From CAWGYT01 sp963826795 (GTDB lineage: Bacteria > Planctomycetota > Planctomycetia > Pirellulales > Pirellulaceae): a DNA stretch of 64,000 nt. This document shows positions 45,707 through 54,723 of the stretch, one piece after another. The stretch lies in NCBI GenBank assembly GCA_963826795.1, contig CAWGYT010000010.1, positions 248,001 through 312,000 of the forward strand, given 5' to 3'. The number at the start of each line of letters is the position of its first letter. The stretch's first letter is position 1. A model generated the notes under the pieces. The model saw only the letters and a program-made list of their open reading frames with translations. It was not told the origin of the DNA and searched no databases. The position numbers and the translations under genes are program-made.

Positions 45707-45774
45707 TGGCCGTCCCGGCTCCGCGCGATTGGCCGTCCCGGCTCCGCGCGAGTGGCCGTCCCGGCTCCGCGCGA
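45707..45774. repeat. 23-bp tandem repeat, three copies
   Basis: TGGCCGTCCCGGCTCCGCGC plus GA and one variable base, repeated at 45707, 45730 and 45753 in the spacer between the divergent argG and larB genes. Confidence 0.9.
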
Positions 45775-45883
45775 CACGCGTTCACGAACCGGTATTTTGG
45801 GACGGTCGGACCAGGCTGACAAGCCATGCAGTCAGGCGATTGCACGAATCGCGATCGAGGAACGAGGCGGGGGGAACGAGGCG

Positions 45884-46648
45884 ATGGACGGCAATTTGAA
45901 GATCCTGTGCGAAACGTTCCTCTCCGGTAGCGTCAACAGCGAGGACTTCCTGCAGCGTTGCCTCCAATTGACTTCGGCCCGCGCGGCGGCGGCGGAAGTT
46001 GACGTGCATCGGGCGCGCCGGTGTGGTTTTCCCGAGGTGGTCTACGCCGCCGGTAAGCCGCTGGCTTCGCTGCTGGAAATCGTCGCGACCCTCCATCGTC
46101 ATGGGCAGCCCGTATTGGCCACGCGGGTCTCGGAGTCGCAAGCGAATGTGCTCGTGGCCGCCTATCCCGATGCGATCTGGAATTCCCTGGCCGGCACGTT
46201 TCGGCTCGCGGCCGAGGACAGCAAGTCGGTGCCTCCCGTGGGCAAGGTGGCGGTCGTTACCGCCGGCACCAGTGATCTGCCCGTTTCGCTGGAAGCCCAG
46301 GAGACGTTGCGGTGGATGAATGTCGAAGTGTTGGCGGTCGACGACGTCGGCGTGGCCGGCCCGCATCGATTACCGGCCTACGTCGAGACCTTGCGTGAGG
46401 CCGACGCCGTGGTCGTCGTCGCGGGAATGGAAGGAGCACTCCCGAGCATCGTTGGGGGCTATCTGTCGCGACCGGTCATCGGGGTGCCAACCAGTGTCGG
46501 CTACGGCGCCAGTTTTCAGGGAGTTGCCGCCCTGCTGGGCATGCTCAACAGCTGCGCCGCGAATGTCACGGTGGTGAACATCGACGCGGGATTTAAGGGA
46601 GGCTACGTCGCCGGACTGATTGCTCACCGAAGCCACGCCCGCTCGTAG
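45884..46648 (+). CDS. larB: Nickel pincer cofactor biosynthesis protein LarB
   Basis: LarB carboxylates nicotinic acid adenine dinucleotide in making the nickel-pincer cofactor of lactate racemase-type enzymes. ATG 45884 (MDGNLKILCETFLSG). 254 residues. The N-terminal helical part is followed by a PurE-like (AIRC) domain: KVAVVTAGTSDLPVSLEAQE, VEVLAVDDVGVAGPHRLPAY, ADAVVVVAGMEGALPSIVGG, PVIGVPTSVGYGASFQGVAA, LLGMLNSCA, and a C-terminal INIDAGFKGG-like segment (VVNIDAGFKGGYVAGLIAHR). larC and larE are not in the window. Confidence 0.9.
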   Translation: MDGNLKILCETFLSGSVNSEDFLQRCLQLTSARAAAAEVDVHRARRCGFPEVVYAAGKPLASLLEIVATLHRHGQPVLATRVSESQANVLVAAYPDAIWNSLAGTFRLAAEDSKSVPPVGKVAVVTAGTSDLPVSLEAQETLRWMNVEVLAVDDVGVAGPHRLPAYVETLREADAVVVVAGMEGALPSIVGGYLSRPVIGVPTSVGYGASFQGVAALLGMLNSCAANVTVVNIDAGFKGGYVAGLIAHRSHARS

Positions 46649-46716
46649 CGGCCATCCGCGCTCGTTGCCGCGGCCGCCAAGCGAGTCAAACCCACGAGAG
46701 TCGACGCCAAAATCCC

Positions 46717-47571
46717 ATGTCTCACACGGATCCCCCCCTGCCCCGCTCAGCGCCACGGCCCGTGGATGCTCACAAAGGCAACTTTGGTCGTTGCCTGTTC
46801 GTGGGTGGATCGCCCGGCATGGCGGGGTCGATCTCGCTGAGCGGTCAGGCCGCACTCCGCTCGGGCGCAGGATTGGTCACGATCGCCACCCCTGCTCCGT
46901 GCGTCCCGATCGTCGCCGGCTTCGAGCCTTGCTATATGACGCTGGCGCTTCCGATCGACGAATCCGGTGAATTGCAGTCCGAGGCGCTGGCGAGGGTGCG
47001 TCAACACCCGTGCGACGTGTGGGGTTGTGGGCCGGGACTGGGCCGGAATGCGAGCGTCACACGCTTCGTGGCGGACCTTTACCGCCAGGTGACTCAGCCC
47101 ATGGTCGTGGACGCCGACGGACTGAATGCGCTGGCCGAAGACCCGAGTATTCTTCGGTCGTGGGGAGGCCCGCGAGTCCTTACGCCCCACGTGGGCGAGT
47201 TCCGTCGCCTTGTGGCCCGAACGGACGACTCGGTCGCCGAATTGCGAGCGGCCGCTCCCGCCTGGGCCGATCGGCAGGGGGTCGTCCTGGTGCTGAAGGG
47301 ACACCAGACCTTGGTGACCGATGGGCGGCTTTGTTACACGAACTCGACCGGCAACCCCGGCATGGCAACCGGTGGATCGGGCGATATTCTCAGCGGGGTG
47401 ATCGCCGCTCTCATGGGCCAAGGGCTCACGCCGTTCGACGCGGCCCAGCTGGGCGTCTATGTGCACGGCCTGGCCGGAGACCTCGCCGCTCAACGGCTCG
47501 GCCAGATTGGCCTCATCGCCCGGGATCTCTTGGCTGAGTTGCCCGCCGCGTGGGCGGCACTCGCGAATTGA
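46717..47571 (+). CDS. nnrD: NAD(P)H-hydrate dehydratase (ADP/ATP-dependent)
   Basis: Repairs hydrated NAD(P)H using a nucleotide as phosphate donor. 284 residues of the ribokinase-like CARKD fold: HKGNFGRCLFVGGSPGMAGS, ISLSGQAALRSGAGLVTIAT, CGPGLGRN, VVDADGLNAL, VLTPHVGEFRRLV, VVLVLKGHQTLVTDG, and the C-terminal signature GNPGMATGGSGDILSGVIAA. The companion NAD(P)HX epimerase domain is not fused. The gene follows larB by 68 bases in the same direction. Confidence 0.9.
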   Translation: MSHTDPPLPRSAPRPVDAHKGNFGRCLFVGGSPGMAGSISLSGQAALRSGAGLVTIATPAPCVPIVAGFEPCYMTLALPIDESGELQSEALARVRQHPCDVWGCGPGLGRNASVTRFVADLYRQVTQPMVVDADGLNALAEDPSILRSWGGPRVLTPHVGEFRRLVARTDDSVAELRAAAPAWADRQGVVLVLKGHQTLVTDGRLCYTNSTGNPGMATGGSGDILSGVIAALMGQGLTPFDAAQLGVYVHGLAGDLAAQRLGQIGLIARDLLAELPAAWAALAN

Positions 47572-47790
47572 CCGTTGCGCCCCGCGAGTCGCGGATGCAA
47601 GTTGGGGCGCGGGTCGACCTGGGTGAGTGGCCTGTTCAGGCGTACCGGTTCCGGATACCGTGACGCAGAGGTGAAGCCCACCGTTCGATGAACTCCCTTC
47701 TGGCTTGGCACCGATCGCCTGGCAAGCCTGAACCGTGCGGGGCGACCCCGACCTTCCGCCCGTTTTGCTGCAGGTGAAAAAGAAGCCCCG

Positions 47791-48726
47791 GTGAAGTTGT
47801 TACGAGATTTGAACAACGTGCCCGAAACGTGTCGGGGTGGTGCGGTGGCGATCGGCAATTTCGACGGGGTTCACCGCGGCCACGCGCGGCTCGCCGAACG
47901 CCTCGTCCGTCACGCCCGCGAGATTCCTGGGCCTGCCGTCGTTTTCACATTTGAACCGCACCCGGTCCGCCTCCTCCGCCCCCACCTGGCCCCTCCCCCG
48001 TTGACGTGGACCGAGCGCAAGGCGTTGCTTCTAGGCGAACTTGGCGTCGACGCGCTGGTTGCCTATCCGACCGACGAGGCGCTCCTGTCGCTCCGCCCCG
48101 ACGAGTTTTTTCAGCGCATTGTGATCGAATGCTTGGCCGCCCGTGTGCTGGTCGAGGGACCCAATTTTTTCTTCGGTCGCGACCGCTCGGGAAATGTGGA
48201 AACCCTGCAGCGACTGTGCACCGCAGCCGGCTGTGAGTTGGAGGTCGTGGAGCCGGTCGTGCGGGGGGACACGACGATCTCGAGCAGCCGCATTCGCCAA
48301 TTGCTCGCCGCCGGCAGGGTCGACGAGGCAACCGAGATGCTGACGCGGCCCTACCGGATCCGAGGGTTGGTGACCCACGGAGCACGGCGGGGAAGCCAGC
48401 TGGGATTTCCCACTGCCAACCTGGATGCGGTCGATACGTTGATACCCAGCGAGGGAGTGTACGCCGGCTGGGGCCATACGGTCGCGGGCCGCTGGCCCGC
48501 GGCCATCAATATCGGCCCCAACCCCACGTTCCAGGAGCGGGCGATGAAACTGGAAGTCCACCTCATCGGTTTTTCCGGTTCGCTCTACGGCGAGCCGCTT
48601 GAGGTTGACTTTCTGGCCCGGTTGCGCGACATTCAAACGTTCGCAGGCGTCGATCAATTGAAACTGCAGTTGCAGGCGGACCTCGCAGCGACCTTGAGCA
48701 CATGTCAGTCTCGGCCCTCGCGTTAA
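47791..48726 (+). CDS. ribF: Bifunctional riboflavin kinase / FAD synthetase
   Basis: Phosphorylates riboflavin to FMN and adenylates FMN to FAD. GTG start at 47791, 311 residues. The N-terminal adenylyltransferase has AIGNFDGVHRGHARLAERLV, VVFTFEPHPVRLL and TISSSRIRQLLAAG. The C-terminal flavokinase has RGSQLGFPTANL, GVYAGWGHTV, INIGPNPTF, LEVHLIGFSGSLYG and FLARLRDIQTFAGVDQL. Complete, no oddities. Confidence 0.95.
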   Translation: MKLLRDLNNVPETCRGGAVAIGNFDGVHRGHARLAERLVRHAREIPGPAVVFTFEPHPVRLLRPHLAPPPLTWTERKALLLGELGVDALVAYPTDEALLSLRPDEFFQRIVIECLAARVLVEGPNFFFGRDRSGNVETLQRLCTAAGCELEVVEPVVRGDTTISSSRIRQLLAAGRVDEATEMLTRPYRIRGLVTHGARRGSQLGFPTANLDAVDTLIPSEGVYAGWGHTVAGRWPAAINIGPNPTFQERAMKLEVHLIGFSGSLYGEPLEVDFLARLRDIQTFAGVDQLKLQLQADLAATLSTCQSRPSR

Positions 48727-48847
48727 CCAGGTCTTCCCGCGCGTTCACCTGGCCTTGAAGTGTCAAGGATTCACGCAGTTGCCCGGGCGGCGCCGCAAAT
48801 CATTCTGATGCCCCCTGAATCCTGCCTTGCCGATTGAAGGAAGCCCG

Positions 48848-49837
48848 ATGTCGATTGATTGGCCCGCGTTTGTGGAAATCGTGCGCAACCACGAACGCTT
48901 CTTGTTAACGAGTCACATTCGTCCGGACTGCGATGCGCTGGGCAGCGAACTGGGGATGGCCTGGGTGCTCGAGCAGCTCGGTAAAGACGTGCGGGTCGTC
49001 AATGGCCAGGCAACGCCGCCCAACCTCGCGTTTCTCGACCCGGAACATCGGATTCAGGCGATCCATCAGGAGGTGCGTCCCGAGGAGCTCAACGACCGCC
49101 AAGTGCTGATGATTCTGGACACCAGCGCCTGGGCTCAACTGGGTCCGATGGGCGAGGTCATCAAAACGCTCCCGGCCCTGAAACTCGTCCTTGACCATCA
49201 CCTGGGCGAAGACGAATTGGGGGCCACGCTATTCAAGAACACTTCGGCCGAAGCAACGGGGCGGCTGGTGATGGAAGCGGCGGAGCACTTGGGCGTGACC
49301 TTGCAGGCTCCCGCGTCCGATGCGTTATTCGCCGCCCTGGCCACCGACACGGGTTGGTATCGATTTCCATCCACCTCGCCCGGGACGTATCGTTTGGCGG
49401 CCAAACTGATGGAGTGCGGTGCGAGTCCGCCGCGAATTTATCGCGATCTCTACGAGCAAGAGACCGTCGGGCGGATGCGTCTGCGGGGCATGATCTTGTC
49501 GCGTCTAGTCACGGAGCTCGAGGGACGATTTGTGCATACGTACGTCCGTCACGCGGACTTCGCCCAGGCGGGAGCGGTCCCTCAAGACACGGAAGATGCC
49601 ATTAACCTGTCGCTCAGTGTTTCGGGCACGGAGTTCGCCGTGATCCTGGTCGAACAAGCCACGGGCGGATTCAAATTGAGCTTTCGGAGTCGATGCGCTC
49701 TGGATTGCAGCCAGATCGCCGCTCACTTTGGTGGAGGCGGCCACAAGGCCGCGGCCGGAGGGTTTATCAACGAGCCGTTCGAGTCCGCTCGCGCTCACGT
49801 CTTGGATTACATCCGCGGGAAGTTACAATCGTGCTGA
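48848..49837 (+). CDS. nrnA: DHH/DHHA1 phosphoesterase (NrnA-like)
   Basis: Degrades nanoRNA and/or 3'-phosphoadenosine 5'-phosphate. The ATG at 48848 follows GAAGGAAG; an in-frame ATG 21 bases earlier lacks a ribosome-binding site. 329 residues. DHH domain: LLTSHIRPDCDALGSELGMA, MILDTSAWAQLG, LVLDHHLGEDELG, AEATGRLVMEAA, ALATDTGWYRFPSTSPGTYR. DHHA1 domain: DAINLSLSVSGTEFAVILVE and FGGGGHKAAAGGFI. Manganese ligands (His, Asp, DHH) are all present. Confidence 0.9.
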   Translation: MSIDWPAFVEIVRNHERFLLTSHIRPDCDALGSELGMAWVLEQLGKDVRVVNGQATPPNLAFLDPEHRIQAIHQEVRPEELNDRQVLMILDTSAWAQLGPMGEVIKTLPALKLVLDHHLGEDELGATLFKNTSAEATGRLVMEAAEHLGVTLQAPASDALFAALATDTGWYRFPSTSPGTYRLAAKLMECGASPPRIYRDLYEQETVGRMRLRGMILSRLVTELEGRFVHTYVRHADFAQAGAVPQDTEDAINLSLSVSGTEFAVILVEQATGGFKLSFRSRCALDCSQIAAHFGGGGHKAAAGGFINEPFESARAHVLDYIRGKLQSC

Positions 49838-49971
49838 TGCAACAAGGATAATTGCTGAACGCCGAGCTGTCCCTGGCCAGCGTGCTTGACCTAGGCGGGC
49901 CGCCAAGAGGCAAGCATTCCGATGTCGAACCTCGTACCGTGACGACCGATCACGGGTGGAGTCCACGACCC

Positions 49972-50583
49972 ATGAATGATCCGTCCCCGTCGTCCGTCCC
50001 CGCGAGCGTTCCGTTGGAAGCCAGGGCGCGGCGAGGTTTTTTCGTGCGATTCCTCACGGGGGCACTCGGCGCAGTCTTGGTCTTGGTCCCGACCGGGTTG
50101 GGACTCGGTTTTTTCCTCGATCCCCTGCTCCGCAAACGCGGAACCTCGGCGGGTGACTCAGAAGACCCCGGCGTCGACCCGGAGGGGTTCATTCGGCTGG
50201 ACATTACCGTCGACTCTTTGCCGGACGACGGGTCTCCGCTGGCCTACAAGGTTCACGCCGACCGAACCGATGCCTGGAATCGTTTTCGCAACGTCGAGGT
50301 CGGGACCGTCTGGCTGCGCCGCGTTGACGGGAATCAAGTCTTGGCGCTGAACGCCATCTGCCCCCACCTGGGCTGCGCCGTCGACTTCCGTGGCGGTGAG
50401 GGCGATTTCTTTTGTCCCTGCCACACCAGTTCATTCAACTTGGACGGCGAGCGGACGAACCGAATTCCGCCGCGTGGGATGGACCACTTGGAAACTCGAA
50501 TCAAACCCGAGACCGGTAACGTGATCTGGCTGAAGTACCAGAATTTTCGTGCCGGGACGCAAGACAAGATCGAGATCTCATGA
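49972..50583 (+). CDS. Rieske iron-sulfur protein of a bc-type complex
   Basis: ATG 49972 (MNDPSPSSVPASV) is preferred over an upstream frame with no features. One membrane helix (FLTGALGAVLVLVPTGLGLG) anchors it; the Rieske fold carries CPHLGC and CPCHTSSF (2Fe-2S ligands Cys/His in both loops, with the disulfide cysteines). It passes electrons from quinol to cytochrome c. Its stop overlaps the start of the cytochrome b gene (ATGA, 50580-50583), so the two are made together. Confidence 0.88.
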   Translation: MNDPSPSSVPASVPLEARARRGFFVRFLTGALGAVLVLVPTGLGLGFFLDPLLRKRGTSAGDSEDPGVDPEGFIRLDITVDSLPDDGSPLAYKVHADRTDAWNRFRNVEVGTVWLRRVDGNQVLALNAICPHLGCAVDFRGGEGDFFCPCHTSSFNLDGERTNRIPPRGMDHLETRIKPETGNVIWLKYQNFRAGTQDKIEIS

Positions 50584-52451
50584 ACTGGTTTTGCAACTGG
50601 TTGGACGATCGGACCGGCTACCGGCACGTGCTGCGCGAAACGTTGGACGAACCCGTGCCAGGCGGAGCGCGATGGCGTTATGTGTGGGGCAGCACGCTTG
50701 TTTTCGCATTCATGATGCAGGTGATCACGGGCCTGTTCCTGTGGGCGTCCTATAGTCCGAGCGCTCAAACGGCTTGGGAAAGCGTCTACTACATCGAACA
50801 CGAAATGGTGCTGGGCTCGGTGGTGCGTGGCATGCACCATTATGCCGCTCAGGCGATGATCGTGCTGCTGGCCTTGCATCTGATGCAGGTCATCATTGAC
50901 GGTGCCTACCGAGCTCCTCGTGAGATCAATTTTTGGTTGGGCATGGTCCTGGCTCAGATCGTTCTCGCGCTTTCACTCACGGGCTATCTCCTTCCTTGGG
51001 ATCAAAAGGGCTATTACGCGACCCAGGTCAGCACGAAAATCGTGGGAGCGGCACCGGTCATCGGACCTCAGGTGCAGGAATTGATCCAGGGAGGGCCCGA
51101 ATACGGGCATCACACGCTGACGCGGTTCTTCGCCTTGCATGCGGGGCTGCTCCCCGGTCTGCTGATCGCACTTCTGGCCTTGCACATCATGGTCTTCCGC
51201 CGCCACGGCGTGACGGTCGCCAATCCCGACCGAGCGCCGACCGTGGCGTTTTGGCCGGATCAGGTTCTGCGAGATGCCGTCGCCTGCCTGGGCGTGCTGG
51301 CCGTCGTCTTGCTGCTGGCGGTCTACAAAGGCGCCGAGCTGAGTGCGCCGGCCAACCCGTCCGAAGCCTATTCGGCCGCGCGTCCGGAATGGTACTTCCT
51401 GTCGCTCTTCCGCTTCCTCCGGTTCGAGGCGATCGAACACTATGGCCTGGCGTTCGGGGCGATCTACCTTCCCAGCGCGGTGTTGGGGGTCATCTTGTTG
51501 ATGCCGTTGATTGCCCTTGTCAAAGGTGGCCATCTCTTCAACGTGATTTTCATGAGTGCGTTGGCGATCGGCGTCGCGGGCTTGACCGTCCTGGCCCTGA
51601 TCGAGGATGGCCGTGATCCGGATTACCAAACGGCCGTCGCCGAGGCCGAACGCGATGCGGAGCGCGTCGTCGAGTTAGCTCAGCTGCCCGGTAAGATTCC
51701 GGTGGCGGGGGCAGGCGAGCTGTTGCGTGATGACCCCTTTACGCAAGGTCCCCGTTTGTTCGCCAAGTATTGCAGCTCCTGCCATCGGTTCGACGGGCAC
51801 GATGGGCGAGGACGGCTTGTCGCGGAGAAGGATCCAGAGACCGGCAACGCCATTCTGGCTCCGGAGACCGCGCCGGATCTGGGCCAATTCGGCACCCGCG
51901 CTTGGTGGCGCGAAATCCTGACAAACTTCGAATCGTTTTTTGCGCCCGTCGCCGCGAGCGGATATGACCTCGAGCAGTCGGCCCAGGACGGCATGATCTC
52001 GTGGTTCCGCGAAAGCGGCCCGGCGATGCGCGACGCGGCAAATCAGGAAGACGTAAAGGCCTTGATCGAATACTTCGTCGCCCAAAGCGGACGCGACGCC
52101 TTGCAGGTCGACACGGAACTTGCCGAACGCGGCGCGGAGATACTTTCGAGCGGCGAACTTTCCGCTGGCGCGTTTATGTCCTGCGACAACTGTCATGCCG
52201 AGATCGGCGGCGAGTTTGTCGCGGGCGCCGAGAATGGTGGGATTCCCGAGCTCAATGGTTACGGGTCGCAGGCCTGGTTGACCGCCCTGATTCAGAATCC
52301 CGGCCACGAGCAGTTCTACGGCGAAAAGAACAAGATGCCCGGTTACGCCGACAAGCTGTCCGCACGCGAACTCAGCCTACTGGTGAGGTACCTCACGGGC
52401 GATTACCCAACCACTGGAATCCCTCCCTACCTCGCTCCGGCATCTCCTTAG
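50580..52451 (+). CDS. Cytochrome b fused to a dihaem cytochrome c
   Basis: 623 residues. Residues 1-370 are cytochrome b: the haem-ligand histidine pairs are in MHHYAAQAMIVLLALHLMQV and HAGLLPGLLIALLALH, the Qo-site motif in RPEWYFLSLFRFLR, with about eight membrane helices. Residues 380-623 are a periplasmic cytochrome c with two haem motifs, CSSCH (about residue 400) and CDNCH (about residue 535), the second half like a separate c domain with MPGYADKLSARELSLLVRYL. The fusion would deliver electrons from quinol oxidation directly to bound c-type haems, replacing a separate cytochrome c1. Partner of the Rieske protein upstream. Confidence 0.9.
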   Translation: MNWFCNWLDDRTGYRHVLRETLDEPVPGGARWRYVWGSTLVFAFMMQVITGLFLWASYSPSAQTAWESVYYIEHEMVLGSVVRGMHHYAAQAMIVLLALHLMQVIIDGAYRAPREINFWLGMVLAQIVLALSLTGYLLPWDQKGYYATQVSTKIVGAAPVIGPQVQELIQGGPEYGHHTLTRFFALHAGLLPGLLIALLALHIMVFRRHGVTVANPDRAPTVAFWPDQVLRDAVACLGVLAVVLLLAVYKGAELSAPANPSEAYSAARPEWYFLSLFRFLRFEAIEHYGLAFGAIYLPSAVLGVILLMPLIALVKGGHLFNVIFMSALAIGVAGLTVLALIEDGRDPDYQTAVAEAERDAERVVELAQLPGKIPVAGAGELLRDDPFTQGPRLFAKYCSSCHRFDGHDGRGRLVAEKDPETGNAILAPETAPDLGQFGTRAWWREILTNFESFFAPVAASGYDLEQSAQDGMISWFRESGPAMRDAANQEDVKALIEYFVAQSGRDALQVDTELAERGAEILSSGELSAGAFMSCDNCHAEIGGEFVAGAENGGIPELNGYGSQAWLTALIQNPGHEQFYGEKNKMPGYADKLSARELSLLVRYLTGDYPTTGIPPYLAPASP

Positions 52452-52495
52452 GCCATCGTGTCGGATTCAGAGATCGCCCGACGCGCCGCGACAGC

Positions 52496-52525
52496 GTAAC
52501 GGTTCGATTCCGTCAGAATCGTTAC
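52496..52525. other. Hairpin after the cytochrome b-c gene
   Basis: GTAACGGTTC and GAATCGTTAC form a 10-bp stem (one G-T pair) with a 10-base loop. There is no T tract, so termination is uncertain. Confidence 0.45.
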
Positions 52526-52611
52526 AGCTCCTCCACGGCGGCGACCGATTTTCCTGTTAGCTAATCCATTGATGCCGCCCGCGCCCTGCGCGATTTCCCG
52601 TCGAGTCTCTC

Positions 52612-53370
52612 ATGTCGTGTCGCATCTGCGGACAAGATGTCCCGATCATTCCAACGGCGGAAGACCCCGATGCCGCGAGCTGCCCTCGCTGCCGCGGCAC
52701 CTTCACGTGGTCGGCTTCGGCACGATCCGTCGGACGCCTTGACCCGCCGCATCTGCGATCGGTGGACGACTCGGCAACGGCCAAGTTGGCCACGCTGGAG
52801 CCACCTCCGTTAGTCGCCGAGGATGACGACTGGGACGAATTGTACGAGCCCCGTCGAGGAGCCACTCGCAGCCGGTCGGGATCCCTTGTCTCCGCCACGG
52901 CACGCCGCGTCGATCCGCCCCATTCGGGCGAGCAGTTTCAACGGCACCCCATCACGCGACGTGGGCGTTGGCCCTGGATCCAGTGGACCATTTTGGCACT
53001 TGGAGTCGGCCTGTTCACCGCCGGGGCAGCGTTGATTGGATGGTCGTTTCGCCAAGACAATCAGGGGCTGTGGAACATCGGCGCTCCCCTGGCGCTATTC
53101 GGCCAGGTGGCGTTTCTGATCGGGCTTGTGCTGCAGTTGGACGTGATTTGGCAGCAAAGCCAGCAGACGAACTGCATGGTCGAACATCTGGATTATCGCA
53201 TCCAGTCCAATTTCGCCGCGAGCGGGCATCCGAGCCGTGCGGCCGGAACCGAGCTTCGCCCGTCGACTCCCTCCGAACGGGCCGATCCAGAGGCGTTGCT
53301 GAACGACCTCAAGGGCCAGCTCGATCACTTCGCCACGCGACTCTCTGGCCGCGGCGGCAAGGCTTCCTAA
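52612..53370 (+). CDS. Zinc-ribbon protein with two membrane helices
   Basis: 252 residues. N-terminal zinc ribbon CRICGQDV...CPRCRG (residues about 3-28), then an acidic linker. Two membrane helices follow (ILALGVGLFTAGAALIGWSF and APLALFGQVAFLIGLVLQLD), then a helical C-terminus (MVEHLDYRIQSNF, EALLNDLKGQLDHFATRLSG) that may form a coiled coil. The pattern of a zinc ribbon plus membrane helices is common among planctomycete proteins of unknown function. Confidence 0.75.
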   Translation: MSCRICGQDVPIIPTAEDPDAASCPRCRGTFTWSASARSVGRLDPPHLRSVDDSATAKLATLEPPPLVAEDDDWDELYEPRRGATRSRSGSLVSATARRVDPPHSGEQFQRHPITRRGRWPWIQWTILALGVGLFTAGAALIGWSFRQDNQGLWNIGAPLALFGQVAFLIGLVLQLDVIWQQSQQTNCMVEHLDYRIQSNFAASGHPSRAAGTELRPSTPSERADPEALLNDLKGQLDHFATRLSGRGGKAS

Positions 53371-53470
53371 ACGCGAACGACTGGGTATTTCACCAGTTGC
53401 AATCCGTGCGTGAAGTGGGACAATGCCCGTCGAGTCGGGTTCTTGATGCGGTTTTCTCGCGAGGTGTGCA

Positions 53471-53902
53471 ATGATGTCGACAGCGAATTTGAATTCAACG
53501 ATCGATGGCAAGACCATCGCGATCCTGTTGCTCGGGATCGGCTTCGTGGCCAGCACGGCCGCCGTGGCTGTGGCCGAAGACCGGCCCGTCGCACACATGG
53601 TGTTCTTTACTCTCAAGGAGGACACGCCACAGAATCGACAGAAACTGGTCGACGGCTGCAACAAGCACCTCTCAAATCATGAGGGGTCGGTCTACTTTTC
53701 GGCCGGGACGATCGCCGAGGACTTGGATCGGGAAGTCAATGACATGACCTTCCAAGTGGCACTCCACCTGGTGTTCGCGAACAAGGCGGCCCACGACAAG
53801 TATCAGACTCATCCGCGGCACCTTCAGTTCATCGATGAGAATAAGCAGTTATGGATCAAGGTCCGAGTCTTTGATTCGTATCTCGTGCCGGTCAAAGAGT
53901 GA
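53471..53902 (+). CDS. Secreted Dabb-domain (stress-responsive A/B barrel) protein
   Basis: 143 residues. The signal peptide (ILLLGIGFVASTAAVAVAED) is followed by a Dabb domain: VAHMVFFTLKEDTPQNRQKL, VDGCNKHLSNHEGSVYFSAG, DMTFQVALHLVFANKAAHDK, YQTHPRHLQFIDENKQLW, VRVFDSYLV. The His of HxVFF and the YQxHPxHxxFI motif fit the dimeric ferredoxin-like barrel. Function unknown; secreted versions recur in planctomycetes. Confidence 0.8.
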   Translation: MMSTANLNSTIDGKTIAILLLGIGFVASTAAVAVAEDRPVAHMVFFTLKEDTPQNRQKLVDGCNKHLSNHEGSVYFSAGTIAEDLDREVNDMTFQVALHLVFANKAAHDKYQTHPRHLQFIDENKQLWIKVRVFDSYLVPVKE

Positions 53903-53962
53903 GCGACACGGGGCCGCGGCAACCTTTTTATTTCTGGCACGTGAACCGCACCTGTGCGGACA

Positions 53963-54649
53963 TCAACTCGCCATTGCGTCGAGCACGCCTTGCAGGCCTT
54001 CGGACGGTTGCAGGTCAGTCAGCAACACATCGGGCTCCTCGGATTCCAGCATCTCGGCATCCGTACCTCCCGTGGCGACGGCAATCACGTTCGCACCGAT
54101 AGCTCGCGCACAACGAATGTCATGGACCGTATCTCCAATCACCCAGACATCATTGCCGCGAACGGCATGCCCGAGAAACTCTTGAGCCGCGTCCAGGGCC
54201 TGCGCGGCGACTTGGTCGCGTGACTCGTGACTGTCGCCGAACCCGCCAAAGGCAAAGTGATCCCATAACGCATAGTGACAAAGCTTTTCCTGCGCACCGG
54301 CTTGGATGTTGCCCGTCAGCAACCCGAGGTGGACGTCTTGGATGGCGCCGAGCGCATCGAGTAGCTGTCGGACGCCGGCCAGAATCTGACCTTGCCGCTC
54401 TGCCAACTGCTGGCGCAGCTGCTGAAGGTAGGCGCGGCGAAACCGTTCCCAATTCTGGGGCGTGTTCGGAATCTCATTGGCTCGAAACACGTCCCCCGCG
54501 ATGGCGCGATCGGTTCGCCCCGCGAACGGAATCCCCTCGCCTCGTACCGAGATTCCAAACTCCTGGCCGATGGCCGCGAAGGTCGCCGCCTGGCCCGCGC
54601 CGCCGCTCGCGATCAACGTCCCGTCGATGTCAAATAACCACACTTTCAT
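53963..54649 (-). CDS. HAD-superfamily phosphatase
   Basis: 228 residues with the four HAD motifs: WLFDIDGTLIASGG (nucleophile Asp and acid Asp), GLLTGNIQAGAQEKL (Thr of motif II, as in phosphoglycolate phosphatase-type enzymes), the cap-side Lys region, and VIGDTVHDIRCARAIGANVI (motif IV, GDxxxD). It resembles Gph-type phosphatases. The substrate is not known. It precedes the protease gene on the same strand by 75 bases. Confidence 0.82.
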   Translation of the reverse strand: MKVWLFDIDGTLIASGGAGQAATFAAIGQEFGISVRGEGIPFAGRTDRAIAGDVFRANEIPNTPQNWERFRRAYLQQLRQQLAERQGQILAGVRQLLDALGAIQDVHLGLLTGNIQAGAQEKLCHYALWDHFAFGGFGDSHESRDQVAAQALDAAQEFLGHAVRGNDVWVIGDTVHDIRCARAIGANVIAVATGGTDAEMLESEEPDVLLTDLQPSEGLQGVLDAMAS

Positions 54650-54690
54650 GGCTCCACTCCCCTGTCCCGACGTGCCGCGAACTGGAATTC

Positions 54691-54723
54691 GCCCATCTCG
54701 TCGCCCATCTCGTCGCCCCTCGT
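54691..54723. repeat. 12-bp tandem repeat, about three copies
   Basis: GCCCATCTCGTC at 54691 and 54703, and a shortened third copy, between the HAD phosphatase and the protease stop codon. Confidence 0.75.

Noticed and set aside
52496..52525. GGTTCGATTCC resembling a tRNA T-loop
   Set aside because: No acceptor, D or anticodon arms can be formed around it; the sequence is the loop side of a simple hairpin after the cytochrome b-c gene.
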